Assembly: GCF_014203755.1 (NCBI RefSeq)
Contig: NZ_JACHJS010000001.1
Coordinates: forward strand, 806,001 to 870,000
DNA: 64,000 bases
DNA from: Saccharothrix violaceirubra
Lineage (GTDB): Bacteria; Actinomycetota; Actinomycetes; Mycobacteriales; Pseudonocardiaceae
Reading direction: 5' to 3'
The notes under the pieces were generated by a model. That model had not been told where the DNA came from. It did not search any database and saw nothing but the letters and a program-made list of their open reading frames with translations. The position numbers were made by a program, and so were the translations under genes. Position 1 is the stretch's first letter. Each line of letters begins with the position of its first letter. Of this stretch, positions 23,805 through 31,804 are shown one piece after another.

Positions 23805-24525
23805 GGTTCGTTCCTCCCGGTGAGGGTCTCCGACCCTACGGGGTCGTGGATGGTCAACGTCTGCCCTGGTAACAGGATGTCGGGGATGACCGTCGCGCAC
23901 GAATACCTGCCCTGGCAGACCACGCTGTTCACCACGAGGTCCACGTGCGCGACTCCGGCATTGCGTTGACGCCGGCGACTTTGGTCTCGACGCGCTCACT
24001 CGCGGCCACCCGTCCCCGGCCGCCGAGGGGGTAGCCCTGCTCGATCAGATGGGCCCCGATGTCGACGTGTTCCCCGTTCGTTTCCCGGCCGCTTTGGACC
24101 AGTTCGGTATTGCCGTCCTCATCGATGTAGACACCGCTGGTGATGTACGTGGGAAGCCGGTCGCGTTGTTGCTGTGCCCAGGACTTTTCCGACGTGGGCC
24201 GGGCAGGGGCGACCGTGGGAGCGGACAACCGAGGACGATCGCTCGATGTCGTCGGGTTCCCGCCGAGCAACGCGGCACGGATGCGTCGGATGCTCTCGCC
24301 GCTGGCGGCAAGGCACCCGGCCAGTTCGTCGTAGGCGTTGTCGATCTCCTCGAATACGGATAGGGCGTCTTCGACATCGGCCTGGTTCGAGCCGCTCGTG
24401 GCCGTTGCCGTCAGGTTGGCGGCCTCGCCTGCCAACTCCCGTGCCCGATGCAGTGCTTCCGCAGCCTGCTCGACTTTGTTCTCGGGGTTGGCCAGGCACG
24501 CGGCCACATCACCCAAGGACGTCAT
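23801..24525 (-). pseudogene. SCP1.201-type (DddA-like) DNA/nucleotide deaminase toxin, frameshifted
   Basis: From ATG 24525 a helical N-terminal domain (MTSLGDVAACLANPENKVEQ to about residue 95) and a linker lead to the deaminase domain: LPTYITSGVYIDEDGNTELV, SERVETKVAG. There the frame breaks (near 23975); the next frame continues NAGVAHVDLVVNSVVCQGRY, SCATVIPDILLPGQTLTI and a stop at 23801. C-x5-C supplies the zinc cysteines, but the catalytic HxE appears as RVE. Thus both a frameshift and loss of the zinc-binding His inactivate it. Without the frameshift the product would be about 240 residues. Confidence 0.7.
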
Positions 24526-24590
24526 CGACCACGCGCCTGTCCGATTGCGTGGGATCTGGGCCGTCTTTCCTGGTTGACGCTGCGCAGTGG

Positions 24591-25418
24591 TCAGCTCGCA
24601 TGGTCGAAGGTGGTCGTGAGTTGGTCGAGGAGGTGGTGGGCGCGGGGTTCGGGCAGGGTGGCCAGGCGTGCGGCGATGTCGGCCGCGCTGTCGGTGACGC
24701 GGCGGGAGCGGATGCCGGTGGCGAGGTCGGCGAAGCGGGTCCAGGTGTCGAGGGCCGCGTCGAGGTCGCCTCGGTGGAGGAGGACGTGGCCGAGGTCGGC
24801 GGTGACCTGGGCCTGGGTGCGGCGGCGGTCGATGCCGAGGTGCAAAGCGTGGTGGAGGTGTTCCTCGGCGGCGTCGAGGTCGCCGAGTCGGTGGTGTACG
24901 CGGGCGGTTTCGTGGGCCCACCGTGAGGGGCTGTAGTGGGCGGCCCAGGAGGTGCCGGGTGTGGGGTCGGCGTGTCCGATGGCGGTGTGGGCGGCGGTGA
25001 GGCGGGCGCGGGCGGTGGCGGGGTCGTGGTCTGCCGCCGCGGCGCGGGCGTGGGTGGTGGCGTAGTAGGCGCGGGCTTTGGGTTCGGGGACGGTGCCGCC
25101 GGTGCGGTCGGCTGCTTCGGCCAGGCGGACGGCGGTGGCGACGTGGCCGAGGTCCAGCGCCTGGTCGGCCAGGCCGCGCAACGCGGTGGCGGCGGTCTCG
25201 GCCGCGCCGGCTTCGGCGGCGAGGCGGTGGCTGTGCAGGTAGTACCGCTGGGCCGGCCCCTGGTGGCCGGCGTCGCCGGACATCCAGCCGACCAGGTGGG
25301 CGAGTTCGGCGGTGGCGGCGAACAGGTCGCGGCCGACGGTCTCGGTGTAGGAACCTTCCAGCCAGGGGCGGACTTCGGTGACGAGGACCCGATGATGGCG
25401 TCGACGTTGTGGACACAT
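24591..25418 (-). CDS. TPR-type protein, N-terminally truncated regulator
   Basis: The 275-residue frame is all-helical with tetratricopeptide-like repeats: LFAATAELAHLVGWMSGDAG, YYLHSHRLAAEAGAAETAAT, HRLGDLDAAEEHLHHALHLG. It matches the C-terminal two thirds of actinomycete XRE-family/TPR regulators whose N-terminus should carry a helix-turn-helix; here that is absent and only about 25 unrelated residues (MCPQRRRHHRV...) precede it. The ATG at 25418 overlaps the acetyltransferase stop as TGATG, so translation is possible. Probably a truncated remnant. Confidence 0.6.
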   Translation of the reverse strand: MCPQRRRHHRVLVTEVRPWLEGSYTETVGRDLFAATAELAHLVGWMSGDAGHQGPAQRYYLHSHRLAAEAGAAETAATALRGLADQALDLGHVATAVRLAEAADRTGGTVPEPKARAYYATTHARAAAADHDPATARARLTAAHTAIGHADPTPGTSWAAHYSPSRWAHETARVHHRLGDLDAAEEHLHHALHLGIDRRRTQAQVTADLGHVLLHRGDLDAALDTWTRFADLATGIRSRRVTDSAADIAARLATLPEPRAHHLLDQLTTTFDHAS

Positions 25419-25975
25419 CAGCTTCCCGGTTGCGTGCGGACGTGCCTGTGCCCTCTGGCAGAGAAAGTCGGCGGTGCGGCCGGTAGCAGATCGTGCAGGA
25501 TGTAGCCGCACTTCTCCGCCACACGACAGGAGGCTTGGTTGGCTTCCGCGTGCAGCAGGTCGAGGCGGTTCAGCCGGACGAGATTCTGCGCGCTCAGTGC
25601 CCACTGCGACACGGTCTCCAGCGAACGGGAGGCGATGCCCCGCCCCCGGGCCCGGGCCACCGTCCAGTAGCCGACTTCGGCCACACCGGCGGTTCCCACC
25701 TTCACCACCACGTGGCCGACGGGTGCTTGGTCGTTCTCATCGGCCACCACCGCGAAGCTGAACCGCGTCGCTGAGTCCCAGCCGCCGGCCTGGGCATCCA
25801 GCCATCGCCGCGCCTCGGCTTCGTCGGCCAGGGAGTTGGCCAGCCAACGGCGCAGCTGCGGATCGCGATGTGCCGCGACCAGCGCCGGCAGGTCGTCCGA
25901 CCGCCACGGGCGCAGCCGCAGGACAACCGACGACCCGGCCTGCGAGACGGACAAGTGATCGTCCCGATCGTTCAT
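25418..25975 (-). CDS. GNAT acetyltransferase, RimJ/RimL-like
   Basis: A 185-residue acetyl-CoA-dependent N-acetyltransferase. The core shows VVLRLRPWRSDDLPALVAAH, the strand PVGHVVVKVG, EVGYWTVARARGRGIASRSL with the acetyl-CoA loop ARGRGIA, and LLHAEANQASCRVAEKCGYI, typical of the RimJ/RimL branch acting on protein N-termini or small amines. ATG 25975 (MNDRDDHLSV) is chosen as the first start after the intergenic region. Substrate unknown. Confidence 0.9.
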   Translation of the reverse strand: MNDRDDHLSVSQAGSSVVLRLRPWRSDDLPALVAAHRDPQLRRWLANSLADEAEARRWLDAQAGGWDSATRFSFAVVADENDQAPVGHVVVKVGTAGVAEVGYWTVARARGRGIASRSLETVSQWALSAQNLVRLNRLDLLHAEANQASCRVAEKCGYILHDLLPAAPPTFSARGHRHVRTQPGS

Positions 25976-26169
25976 CGTCCGGTCGCCCTCGCAGTTCGGG
26001 AGCGTCATTCGAACCGAGGCATGGTCCACCTGTCGGATCCAAGCATCCGGACCACTTCCTGTCAGTCCAGTAGCCAACATGCGCTGATCGCGGCATGACA
26101 GTGCGTTGCTGCGACTCACAGCGGGTCCTGCGGTCTTGGTGACCCCTTGGCCGGTTGCGGGTGGCGTGG
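25976..26169. other. intergenic region
   Basis: About 190 bases between two co-oriented minus-strand genes. The imperfect hairpin CGGATCCAAGCATCCG lies at about 26034. No gene seen; presumably terminator of the SDR gene and promoter of the acetyltransferase gene. Confidence 0.4.
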
Positions 26170-26934
26170 TCAGGAGGGGGCCGGTTGCTGGTTGAGCACG
26201 TCGAATCCGGCGTCGAGGCGGATCACCTGGCCGGTGACCGAGCCGAAGCCGTCGTCGGCGAGCAGCGCGACCGCGGCGCCGATGTCCGCGGGCTCGAGAA
26301 CCCGGCCGTGAACCGACCGTCGCGCCAGGGATGCGCGTCTGTCGTCGTCGAGGATGTCGGCTGTGGCGTCGGTGTCCACCGCGCCGAGCGCGAGGGTGTT
26401 GACGGTGACGCCGTACTGTCCGGCGTCGGCGGCGACATGTCGGCTGAACGTGTTCAGTGCCGCCTTCGCGGTGGAGTGCGCGGCGATCGTGCCGACCTTG
26501 TCCGCGACGGTGCTGGAGATGTAGATGATCCGTCCGGCACGCCGCTCGCGCATGATCGGAAGGACTCGCTGGGTCAGGTGGTAGGAACCGGCGAGTTCGC
26601 CGACCACCTTGCCGACGAACGCGTCCCATGGCAGCGACGCGAGCGGCTCGAACGGCGGCGGGACCGTGTTCGCGTTGCACACCAGCACATCCACGCGCCC
26701 ATGCGCGGCGCGGACCCGGTCGACCAGTGCGGTCACCGAAGCGTCGTCGCACACGTCGGCCTGTTCGGCCTGGGCGGTGCCGCCTGCCGCCTCGATGTCG
26801 GCGACCACCTGCTTGGCCGCATCGGCGTTGCGGTAATAGTTCACGATCACGTGGTGCGCGCGCTGTGCCAGGCTGCGCGCGATCGCCGCCCCGATACCGC
26901 GGCTCGCTCCACTGACAAGTGCCACTGTGCTCAT
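26170..26934 (-). CDS. SDR-family oxidoreductase with altered catalytic site
   Basis: A 254-residue Rossmann protein. The cofactor motif is intact (VALVSGASRGIGAAIARSL). The NNAG motif is replaced by VCNANTV and the catalytic YxxxK by HSTAK (IAAHSTAKAALNTFSRHVAA), while the preceding serine (ISSTV) is kept. A tyrosine-to-histidine exchange is rare and would change or abolish classical dehydrogenase chemistry. ATG 26934 (MSTVALV) has GAGGA upstream. It is divergent from an HxlR regulator with strong operators between, so it is likely induced by an electrophile or aldehyde. Confidence 0.88.
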   Translation of the reverse strand: MSTVALVSGASRGIGAAIARSLAQRAHHVIVNYYRNADAAKQVVADIEAAGGTAQAEQADVCDDASVTALVDRVRAAHGRVDVLVCNANTVPPPFEPLASLPWDAFVGKVVGELAGSYHLTQRVLPIMRERRAGRIIYISSTVADKVGTIAAHSTAKAALNTFSRHVAADAGQYGVTVNTLALGAVDTDATADILDDDRRASLARRSVHGRVLEPADIGAAVALLADDGFGSVTGQVIRLDAGFDVLNQQPAPS

Positions 26935-26976
26935 CGATCCTCCTCGTGGCATGGGGATCCGACGCTAGCCGTTGGG

Positions 26977-27009
26977 CTTACTCAAGGTAAGGACTTACAA
27001 TTTTGTAAG
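26977..27009. promoter_or_regulatory. two tandem HxlR operator candidates
   Basis: CTTAC-TCAAG-GTAAG (26977-26991) and the perfect palindrome CTTACAA-TT-TTGTAAG (26994-27009) share the half-site CTTAC/GTAAG. They lie in the 83-base divergent region between the SDR and HxlR genes, 8 bases before the HxlR ATG. Such palindromes are typical HxlR sites and suggest autorepression plus control of the SDR gene. Confidence 0.75.
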
Positions 27010-27017
27010 CTCCGAAC

Positions 27018-27413
27018 ATGGGCGAGAACTTCGAGGCCAAGCGGCTTCCGCGCAACAGGCACAGTGATCTGTTCCACAGCGAATGCCCGGGCCGGATCGT
27101 CTTCGACCACATCACCGGACGCTGGGCGCCGCTGGTCCTGGTCAAGCTGGCCGAAGGTCCGTTGCGGTTCTACGAGCTGCGTGACCAGATCGGCAGGATC
27201 AGCGAGAAGGTGCTGTCGGAGAAACTGCGCCTGCTCGCCCGGGACGGGCTGATCGAGCGCACCGTCGAGCCGGCCACCCCGCCGCGGGTCAGTTATGCGC
27301 TCACCGACATGGGCTACAGCGTCGCCAAACCGCTGCGCCGGCTCATGCGCTGGGTCGCCGACCACGGCGACGCCGTCCTGGCTGCCCAGGCACGGCACGA
27401 CGACCAGAACTGA
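27018..27413 (+). CDS. HxlR-family winged-helix regulator
   Basis: A 131-residue DNA-binding protein of the HxlR family (MarR-like fold). Typical residues: CPGRIVFDHITGRWAPLVLV, LRFYELRDQIGRISEKVLSE, KLRLLARDGLIERTVEP and the wing PPRVSYALTDMGYS. One cysteine (in HSECPGR) at the conserved N-terminal position could sense electrophiles, as in YodB/QorR. ATG 27018 lies immediately after the operators. It probably regulates the divergent SDR. Confidence 0.93.
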   Translation: MGENFEAKRLPRNRHSDLFHSECPGRIVFDHITGRWAPLVLVKLAEGPLRFYELRDQIGRISEKVLSEKLRLLARDGLIERTVEPATPPRVSYALTDMGYSVAKPLRRLMRWVADHGDAVLAAQARHDDQN

Positions 27414-27495
27414 CGTCAGGCTCGCGAGCGGCACTTCCGCCCATCGGCAGAAGCGGACGTTCGTGGGCACCCGCATCGCGGCATAAGCTTGTCTT

Positions 27496-28959
27496 TTAAC
27501 CTGTTCGGCGGGGTTTGGTGCCCTTCTTGTGGTGGGCCGGTCGGGTATGTGCCCGTCCAGTGGCCAGGACGAGTCCGACGTCGAAGCGCGGTGCGGTGGC
27601 GCGGTTCTTCGAGCCGGGAGGTCGTCCCGGTCCGGGGCGGACCGGTTTCGGTGCAGCCGCTGGGCGGGCGATCTTCATGTGGAGGTTGCGGAACCCGCGC
27701 CGGACGCGGGTCGGGGTGAGCCTGGCGGGTTCGGCGGGTCGTTCCCAGGGGTGGCGCAGGTCGGCGACCAGCGGGCGGGCCAGGCGCAGTTGTGCGTGGA
27801 CGGCCAGGATCAGCCAGGTCCAGCGGTCGGCGGCCTCGGGATCGCGCAGCCTGGGTCTGGTCCAGCCGAGCGTCTGCTTGAGCAGACGGAAGGTGTGCTC
27901 GATGTCGAAGCGCCGCAGGAACGCCCGCCACCAGCGGTCGACCTCGACCGGGCCGGAGTCGGGATCGGAACACCACAGCCAGACCGGTTTGTTCACCCCG
28001 CCGGAGGGCAGGCGCTCCACCGTCAGTCGGATCACGGTGCCCTCGACGATCGGCAGCGGTCCACTGTGGTCGATCCAGGCGGCCCGGCGGGTCAGTCGCG
28101 GGTGCAGCCGGTTCCAGGCCTGTGCGGTGGCGGTGCCGTAGAGACGGGTGTCGGTGCGGGTCAGCACGTCCTCGGCGCCCCAGGTGGCGGGGTCGCCGAA
28201 GACGAACTCGCCGCCGTGCTTGCGAAACCGTCCGCCCAGAGGGTTGTGGACCCGGGGCGGGCCCGGGCGGCGCAGCACCCGGTCCGACCGCATCCGTCCC
28301 AGCACCCGCACCGGCAGGTCCTCGAGCAGACGGGCGATGCGGGGCGCGTCGTAACCGGCGTCGAACACCACCAGGATCTCCGGATCACCCCGGCGCCACT
28401 GGTCGGCGGCGATGAGCCGTTGGACCACTCCGCGGACCTGGGCGGCGGTCACCGCGGCGAGGTCCGCGCCGGGCGGCAGCCGGACCGCGTCCAGCAGCGC
28501 GGTCCACGACGTGCCGCCGGTCTCCAGCGCGGCCACGAACGAGTACGGCCATCCCGGGATCATGCGGTGCTCGCCTCTGCCGCGTCCGTAGACGTGGCAG
28601 AACGTGCGGTCCGGGCAGGTCGCGCCGTCCGGCCGCAACCACGGCGAGACGTCGACCGCGAGCACCAGGCGGCCGTCCGCGGCCCGCGGCAACGGCGTCC
28701 CGGCCGGCGCGTCGCGTAGCCGGTCGACCTCGATGCGGCCGTTGTTGACCGCGTCGTAGAGGCCACCGTGCCCACGCCGGTGTTCGGGCGCCAACGACAA
28801 CCCCACCAGGGTCCGCACCGGTCCGTCGGCGCACAGCACGGCGTCGGCCAGCTCGAACAACCCGTCCGCCCGACGGGTCAGACACCGGTGGAACTCCCGC
28901 CGGAACCCGGACAACGCCCCGAGCGCCGATCTGGGGTCGAGATGGTGCACACTGATCAC
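27496..28959 (-). CDS. DDE transposase (NF041680-type, IS701/IS4-like)
   Basis: A 487-residue transposase that should cut and paste its own IS. Typical segments: FRREFHRCLTRRADGLFEL, LVLAVDVSPWLRPDGAT (first Asp), ILVVFDAGYDAPRIARLL (second Asp) and LRRFDIEHTFRLLKQTLGW (catalytic Glu), then a basic GPGRPPGSKNR tail ending in KKGTKPRRTG. GTG 28959 (VISVHHLDPRS) is chosen because a longer frame to ATG 29028 would start inside the hairpin. The stop lies within the left terminal repeat. Confidence 0.88.
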   Translation of the reverse strand: MISVHHLDPRSALGALSGFRREFHRCLTRRADGLFELADAVLCADGPVRTLVGLSLAPEHRRGHGGLYDAVNNGRIEVDRLRDAPAGTPLPRAADGRLVLAVDVSPWLRPDGATCPDRTFCHVYGRGRGEHRMIPGWPYSFVAALETGGTSWTALLDAVRLPPGADLAAVTAAQVRGVVQRLIAADQWRRGDPEILVVFDAGYDAPRIARLLEDLPVRVLGRMRSDRVLRRPGPPRVHNPLGGRFRKHGGEFVFGDPATWGAEDVLTRTDTRLYGTATAQAWNRLHPRLTRRAAWIDHSGPLPIVEGTVIRLTVERLPSGGVNKPVWLWCSDPDSGPVEVDRWWRAFLRRFDIEHTFRLLKQTLGWTRPRLRDPEAADRWTWLILAVHAQLRLARPLVADLRHPWERPAEPARLTPTRVRRGFRNLHMKIARPAAAPKPVRPGPGRPPGSKNRATAPRFDVGLVLATGRAHTRPAHHKKGTKPRRTG

Positions 28960-28960
28960 G

Positions 28961-29015
28961 CAGCCCTTTGGTCGATCGTCCTTCTGTCGCAAGAGCGATG
29001 ATCGACCAAGGGCTG
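28961..29015. repeat. long hairpin just upstream of the transposase start
   Basis: CAGCCCTTTGGTCGATCGTC (28961-28980) pairs with GATGATCGACCAAGGGCTG (28997-29015) with one bulged base and one mismatch, and is framed by GATCAC (28954) and GTGATC (29021). It lies between the IS end and the transposase start. By analogy with IS10/IS50 such a structure can hide the ribosome site in read-through transcripts; inferred. Confidence 0.65.
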
Positions 29016-29219
29016 CTTCTGTGATCAACCGGGGTGTCCGTCAACCGCCCGGGACCTCAAAAGACAAGATAAGCGGATGTTCGTCTGGTGTCGAAGTGCC
29101 CGGTCTGTAATTGTGCGGTGCGGTGCACGGTCGTGTGGGTGTAGGTGGTGTGGTGCACCTCCCGCGTCGGCTCCGGGTGGGCTGGGGTCCGGAGGAGGGG
29201 CGCGGGTTGGCCGCTGTGG

Positions 29220-29792
29220 TGCGGGTGTTCCTGTCCTATGCGTACGAGTCTCCCGGGCACCGGGAAGCTTGTGCGGGAGTTGTGGTTGCTGTTGCGGCGT
29301 AACGGTGTGGACGCCCGGTGGGACGGGCTGGTCGCGCAGCAACCCCGCGACTGGGCGTTGTGGACCGCGGAGCAGATCCGTGAGGCGGACCAGGTGCTGG
29401 TGATCGCCTCGGCCGCCTACCGTGAGCGCGCCGAGGCGTCGGTCGGGCGCAGGGTGCAGTGGGAGGCCCGTCTGGTCCGTGACGCGTTCCACGCCGACCC
29501 GCACCGTCTGGACCGGTTCCTGCCGGTGGTGCTGCCCGGCCAGCCGACTCAGGGGGTTCCGGACTTCCTGGCCCCGAACTCCTCCACCGTGTACACGGTG
29601 GAGGAGTTCACCCCGGCCGGGGCGGAGCCGTTGTTGCGGTTCCTGTTGGGTTTGCCTGAGGAGGTCGAGCCGGGGTTGGGTGGAGCGCCGGACTTCCCGA
29701 CGCGGGCCCACCGGTCCTCCGACACCGGTGCGCCGCCGTCTGGCGCGGTGGCGGACCCGAATGGTGCCGGGTCGTCCGTGTCGGGGTGTTGA
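29220..29792 (+). pseudogene. SEFIR/TIR-like domain protein, frameshifted
   Basis: GTG 29220 opens VRVFLSYAYESPGHRE, the first strand and helix of a SEFIR domain. The frame then breaks near 29264 and the next frame continues KLVRELWLLLRRNGVDARWD, LWTAEQIREADQVLVIASAA, YRERAEA and GRRVQWEARLVRDAFH, the rest of the domain. It ends 29792, overlapping the start of the P-loop fragment. In relatives SEFIR is fused to a STAND-type NTPase, some of which are antiphage or signalling proteins. Probably inactive here. Confidence 0.65.
29576..29609. repeat. perfect 34-bp palindrome inside the SEFIR reading frame
   Basis: GAACTCCTCCACCGTGT is followed without a loop by its exact reverse complement ACACGGTGGAGGAGTTC. 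It encodes NSSTVYTVEEFT. Perfect palindromes of this length are rarely stable in genomes and are not required by the protein. Confidence 0.9.
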
Positions 29793-30155
29793 ACAGGGCG
29801 TCGGGCTTGATGGCGGGTCCGGTGGTGCAGATCGGTTCGGTGACGGGCCCGGTGACGGTCGGTGCCCGGCCGGTGGAAGCCGTAATCCCCGTGGCGCCGG
29901 TGCCGCCTCCGCGCCCGGACCTGGTGTTGGGGCGCGACGCGGAGGTCGGGTCGGTGGTGTCGGGTGGTCCGGGGATCGGGAAGTCGACCCTGCTCGCCGC
30001 CGCTCTGGACGACCCGCTGGTGGTCGGGGTGTTCGGGGCGCGCAGGTTCGTGGTGTCCTGCGAGGGCGCGGCGTCGGCGGACGCGGTGGTGGACAAGGCC
30101 GCCGTGGCGTTGGGCGTTCCCGTGGGGGAGCACCTGCGCAATCGGGTCCTGGGCA
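29786..30155 (+). pseudogene. truncated STAND-type NTPase fragment
   Basis: Starting VLNRASGLMAGPVVQIGSVT (a segment like those preceding NTPase domains in actinomycete signalling proteins), the frame gives PPPRPDLVLGRDAEVGSVVS and the Walker A loop GGPGIGKSTLLAAAL, then FVVSCEGAASADAVVDKAAV. After GEHLRNRVLG homology stops at about 30155, before Walker B and sensor motifs, and unrelated sequence follows. It probably formed one gene or operon with the SEFIR fragment. Truncated by deletion or excision of a mobile element. Confidence 0.6.
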
Positions 30156-30218
30156 TGAGACATGTCACGACCCGTACTTCACGGCCTGGGCTCCCAACCA
30201 AAGTAGCTGGTCAGGCGG

Positions 30219-30286
30219 TGGTGCCCCGGCAGGATTCGAACCTGCGCTCCCGCCTCCGGAGAGCGCACAAGATCGCTCACCGGGGC
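30219..30286 (-). tRNA. tRNA-like element (possibly a decayed tRNA or att site)
   Basis: On the minus strand the acceptor GCCCCGG (30286-30280) pairs with CCGGGGC (30229-30223), followed by A and an encoded CCA. The T-arm CAGG-TTCGAAT-CCTG is perfect and a D-like arm (AGCG ... CGCT) exists. However the D-loop lacks GG, the anticodon stem-loop (CTCC-GGAGGCG-GGAG) has no U at position 33, and the total is only 65 nt plus CCA. I cannot assign an amino acid. Likely a pseudo-tRNA or integration-site remnant. Confidence 0.45.
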
Positions 30287-30593
30287 CTCTACCAGCGACT
30301 ATAGCATCTTCGCTGTCACCACGAACATCATCTTCCCCAGCGCTGGACCCTGGTTCCGGTCACGTTCGCTGTCACGAAAACAATCTCGAAACCGCCCCGG
30401 GAAGTGTGCCTGAACGAGTGAACGGGCCGCGCCCGATCGAGAGCCCCTTCGGTCCGGCCGCTTCTCTCGTGGTGCCGTCGCCATCGGGGTTCGCCTGATC
30501 CTGCCCCGACCTGTCGGTGTGTTCCGGCGCAAGGCGCGCAGGTGGACGTAGATTGCCCGAGTCTGTGCGTTCTGGCCGAGGTGAGGGTGCGGG

Positions 30594-30950
30594 GTGGAGC
30601 CGCGGGATCGTGGATCGGCTCTTCGGGAGCTGGTCGAGCTGAGTGGGTCGGTGGCGGACGCTGTCCGTGGGCTGTCCCGCTTCGGCTGGGACCGCGACGT
30701 CGAGTCGGTGGTGGTGACGTCGGCGCACGTGGTCGGTGTTCTTGGGAGGTACCTGGCCGGTGCGCTGTCGGCCGAGGATGTCGAGCTGTGGGCCGAGGCG
30801 CTGGCCGGGCGTGACGATGTGGGTTTCGTTGAAGGGACCGAGGACGAGCTGAAGCAGGTGCTCTTCGAGCTGTCCACGCCGGAGATCAACTGGCCGATCG
30901 GTCCCGCGATGGCGAGCGGGTGGATCACACGGTTGCAAGTACGTCCATGA
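30594..30950 (+). CDS. small conserved hypothetical protein
   Basis: A 118-residue acidic soluble protein, starting VEPRDRGSALRELVELSGSV, with SAHVVGVLGRYLAGALSAED, VELWAEALAGRDDVGF and ELKQVLFELSTPEINWPIG. The order matches small actinomycete proteins often found beside contact-toxin or phage-defence islands and annotated only as hypothetical. GTG 30594 is the natural start; GAGG lies at 30579-30582. Possible immunity-type protein by context only. Confidence 0.65.
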   Translation: MEPRDRGSALRELVELSGSVADAVRGLSRFGWDRDVESVVVTSAHVVGVLGRYLAGALSAEDVELWAEALAGRDDVGFVEGTEDELKQVLFELSTPEINWPIGPAMASGWITRLQVRP

Positions 30951-31111
30951 CCGTTCCCGGCCGACAACGCGCATCCGAAACGCAGGTGCTGCGGTGTGGC
31001 CGTTCCCTCCTGGAACGATGCTGGAGGTCGACAACGACACGATCCCGCAAGGAAAGGGGCGTTGTGACCCCGAGCCGGTCCTGAGCCAGGCGGGGAAGGG
31101 ATACTCGGGGC

Positions 31112-31804
31112 ATGCCGTCCCCCCTCGTTGCCTACGACGATCCGGACGAGGCGGCTTGGCTGGTCGGGAACGTCGGCAGCCGTCGCCGCTCGGCCACGGG
31201 TGACCTTCTGACCACGGTGGGCATGTTGGTACCGCGCGTCTTTCCGGTCTATCTCCGGGTGTTGTTCCCGTTCGACGGACCGGCCGATGAGGCGACCGTG
31301 TCGTGGCGGGAGGTGGCGGCACGCGCCGGGATCGGATTGACCGTCGAGATGTCGTGCGGGCGGCTGTGGGACGCCCTGTCCCCGTCGGACCGGGAAAGCC
31401 TGGGCCGGCCATGGGACGGACACCAACCGCCGGGAGTGTCCCACGTCCTCTCCGAGGTGCTGGCCCGCCACACCACCACCCCCGGCCGGTGCGTGTTCGC
31501 GGTGTGGGACGGCAGAGGTGGTCTGGCGGAGCACCACACGTCCGGCACCGCGATCGACCACCACGGCCGGATCTGGTTCCTCAACGCCGGCACGGTCGCC
31601 GACGCACCCGAAGGTCTGGACCGGAACGTCGGCGACTCGCGGATACCGCCGGACCTGTGGTGGCCCGCGGACCATGCCTGGTTCGCCGGTACCGATCTCG
31701 ACAGTGCCAGTTCCTACGTCGGGTGCGGTGAGGAGGCCGCCCGTGCCCTCGCGGCGGCCGGTTTGGAACTCCTCCCGGTTCGTGTCGACGACCTCGTGGC
31801 CTGA
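31112..31804 (+). CDS. conserved hypothetical protein
   Basis: A 230-residue soluble protein. It begins MPSPLVAYDDPDEAAWLVGN and contains LRVLFPFDGPADEATVSWRE, CVFAVWDGRGGL, IWFLNAGTVADAPEGLD and WWPADHAWFAGTDLDSASSY. The composition and repeated W/Y-G motifs fit a large actinobacterial hypothetical family I know only as uncharacterised. ATG 31112 has GGGGAAGGGA 10 bases upstream. It is monocistronic, followed by about 320 bases with no gene. Confidence 0.7.
   Translation: MPSPLVAYDDPDEAAWLVGNVGSRRRSATGDLLTTVGMLVPRVFPVYLRVLFPFDGPADEATVSWREVAARAGIGLTVEMSCGRLWDALSPSDRESLGRPWDGHQPPGVSHVLSEVLARHTTTPGRCVFAVWDGRGGLAEHHTSGTAIDHHGRIWFLNAGTVADAPEGLDRNVGDSRIPPDLWWPADHAWFAGTDLDSASSYVGCGEEAARALAAAGLELLPVRVDDLVA

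Larger units (their letters stand above)
27488..29068 (-). mobile_element. complete insertion sequence (IS4/IS701-like), 1.58 kb
   Basis: The element is bounded by imperfect 12-bp inverted repeats, CTTGTCTTTTAA at the left and TCAAAAGACAAG at the right (11 of 12 match). It is flanked by the direct repeat ATAAG (27483-27487 and 29069-29073), a 5-bp target duplication. It contains one full-length transposase gene and a subterminal hairpin. Because ends, duplication and gene are intact, the insertion is recent and probably still mobile. Confidence 0.85.

Noticed and set aside
23929..25524. A 531-residue protein reading through the deaminase gene and its upstream neighbour
   Set aside because: The N-terminal 330 residues are antisense-frame low-complexity overlapping the TPR gene; homology starts at ATG 24525.
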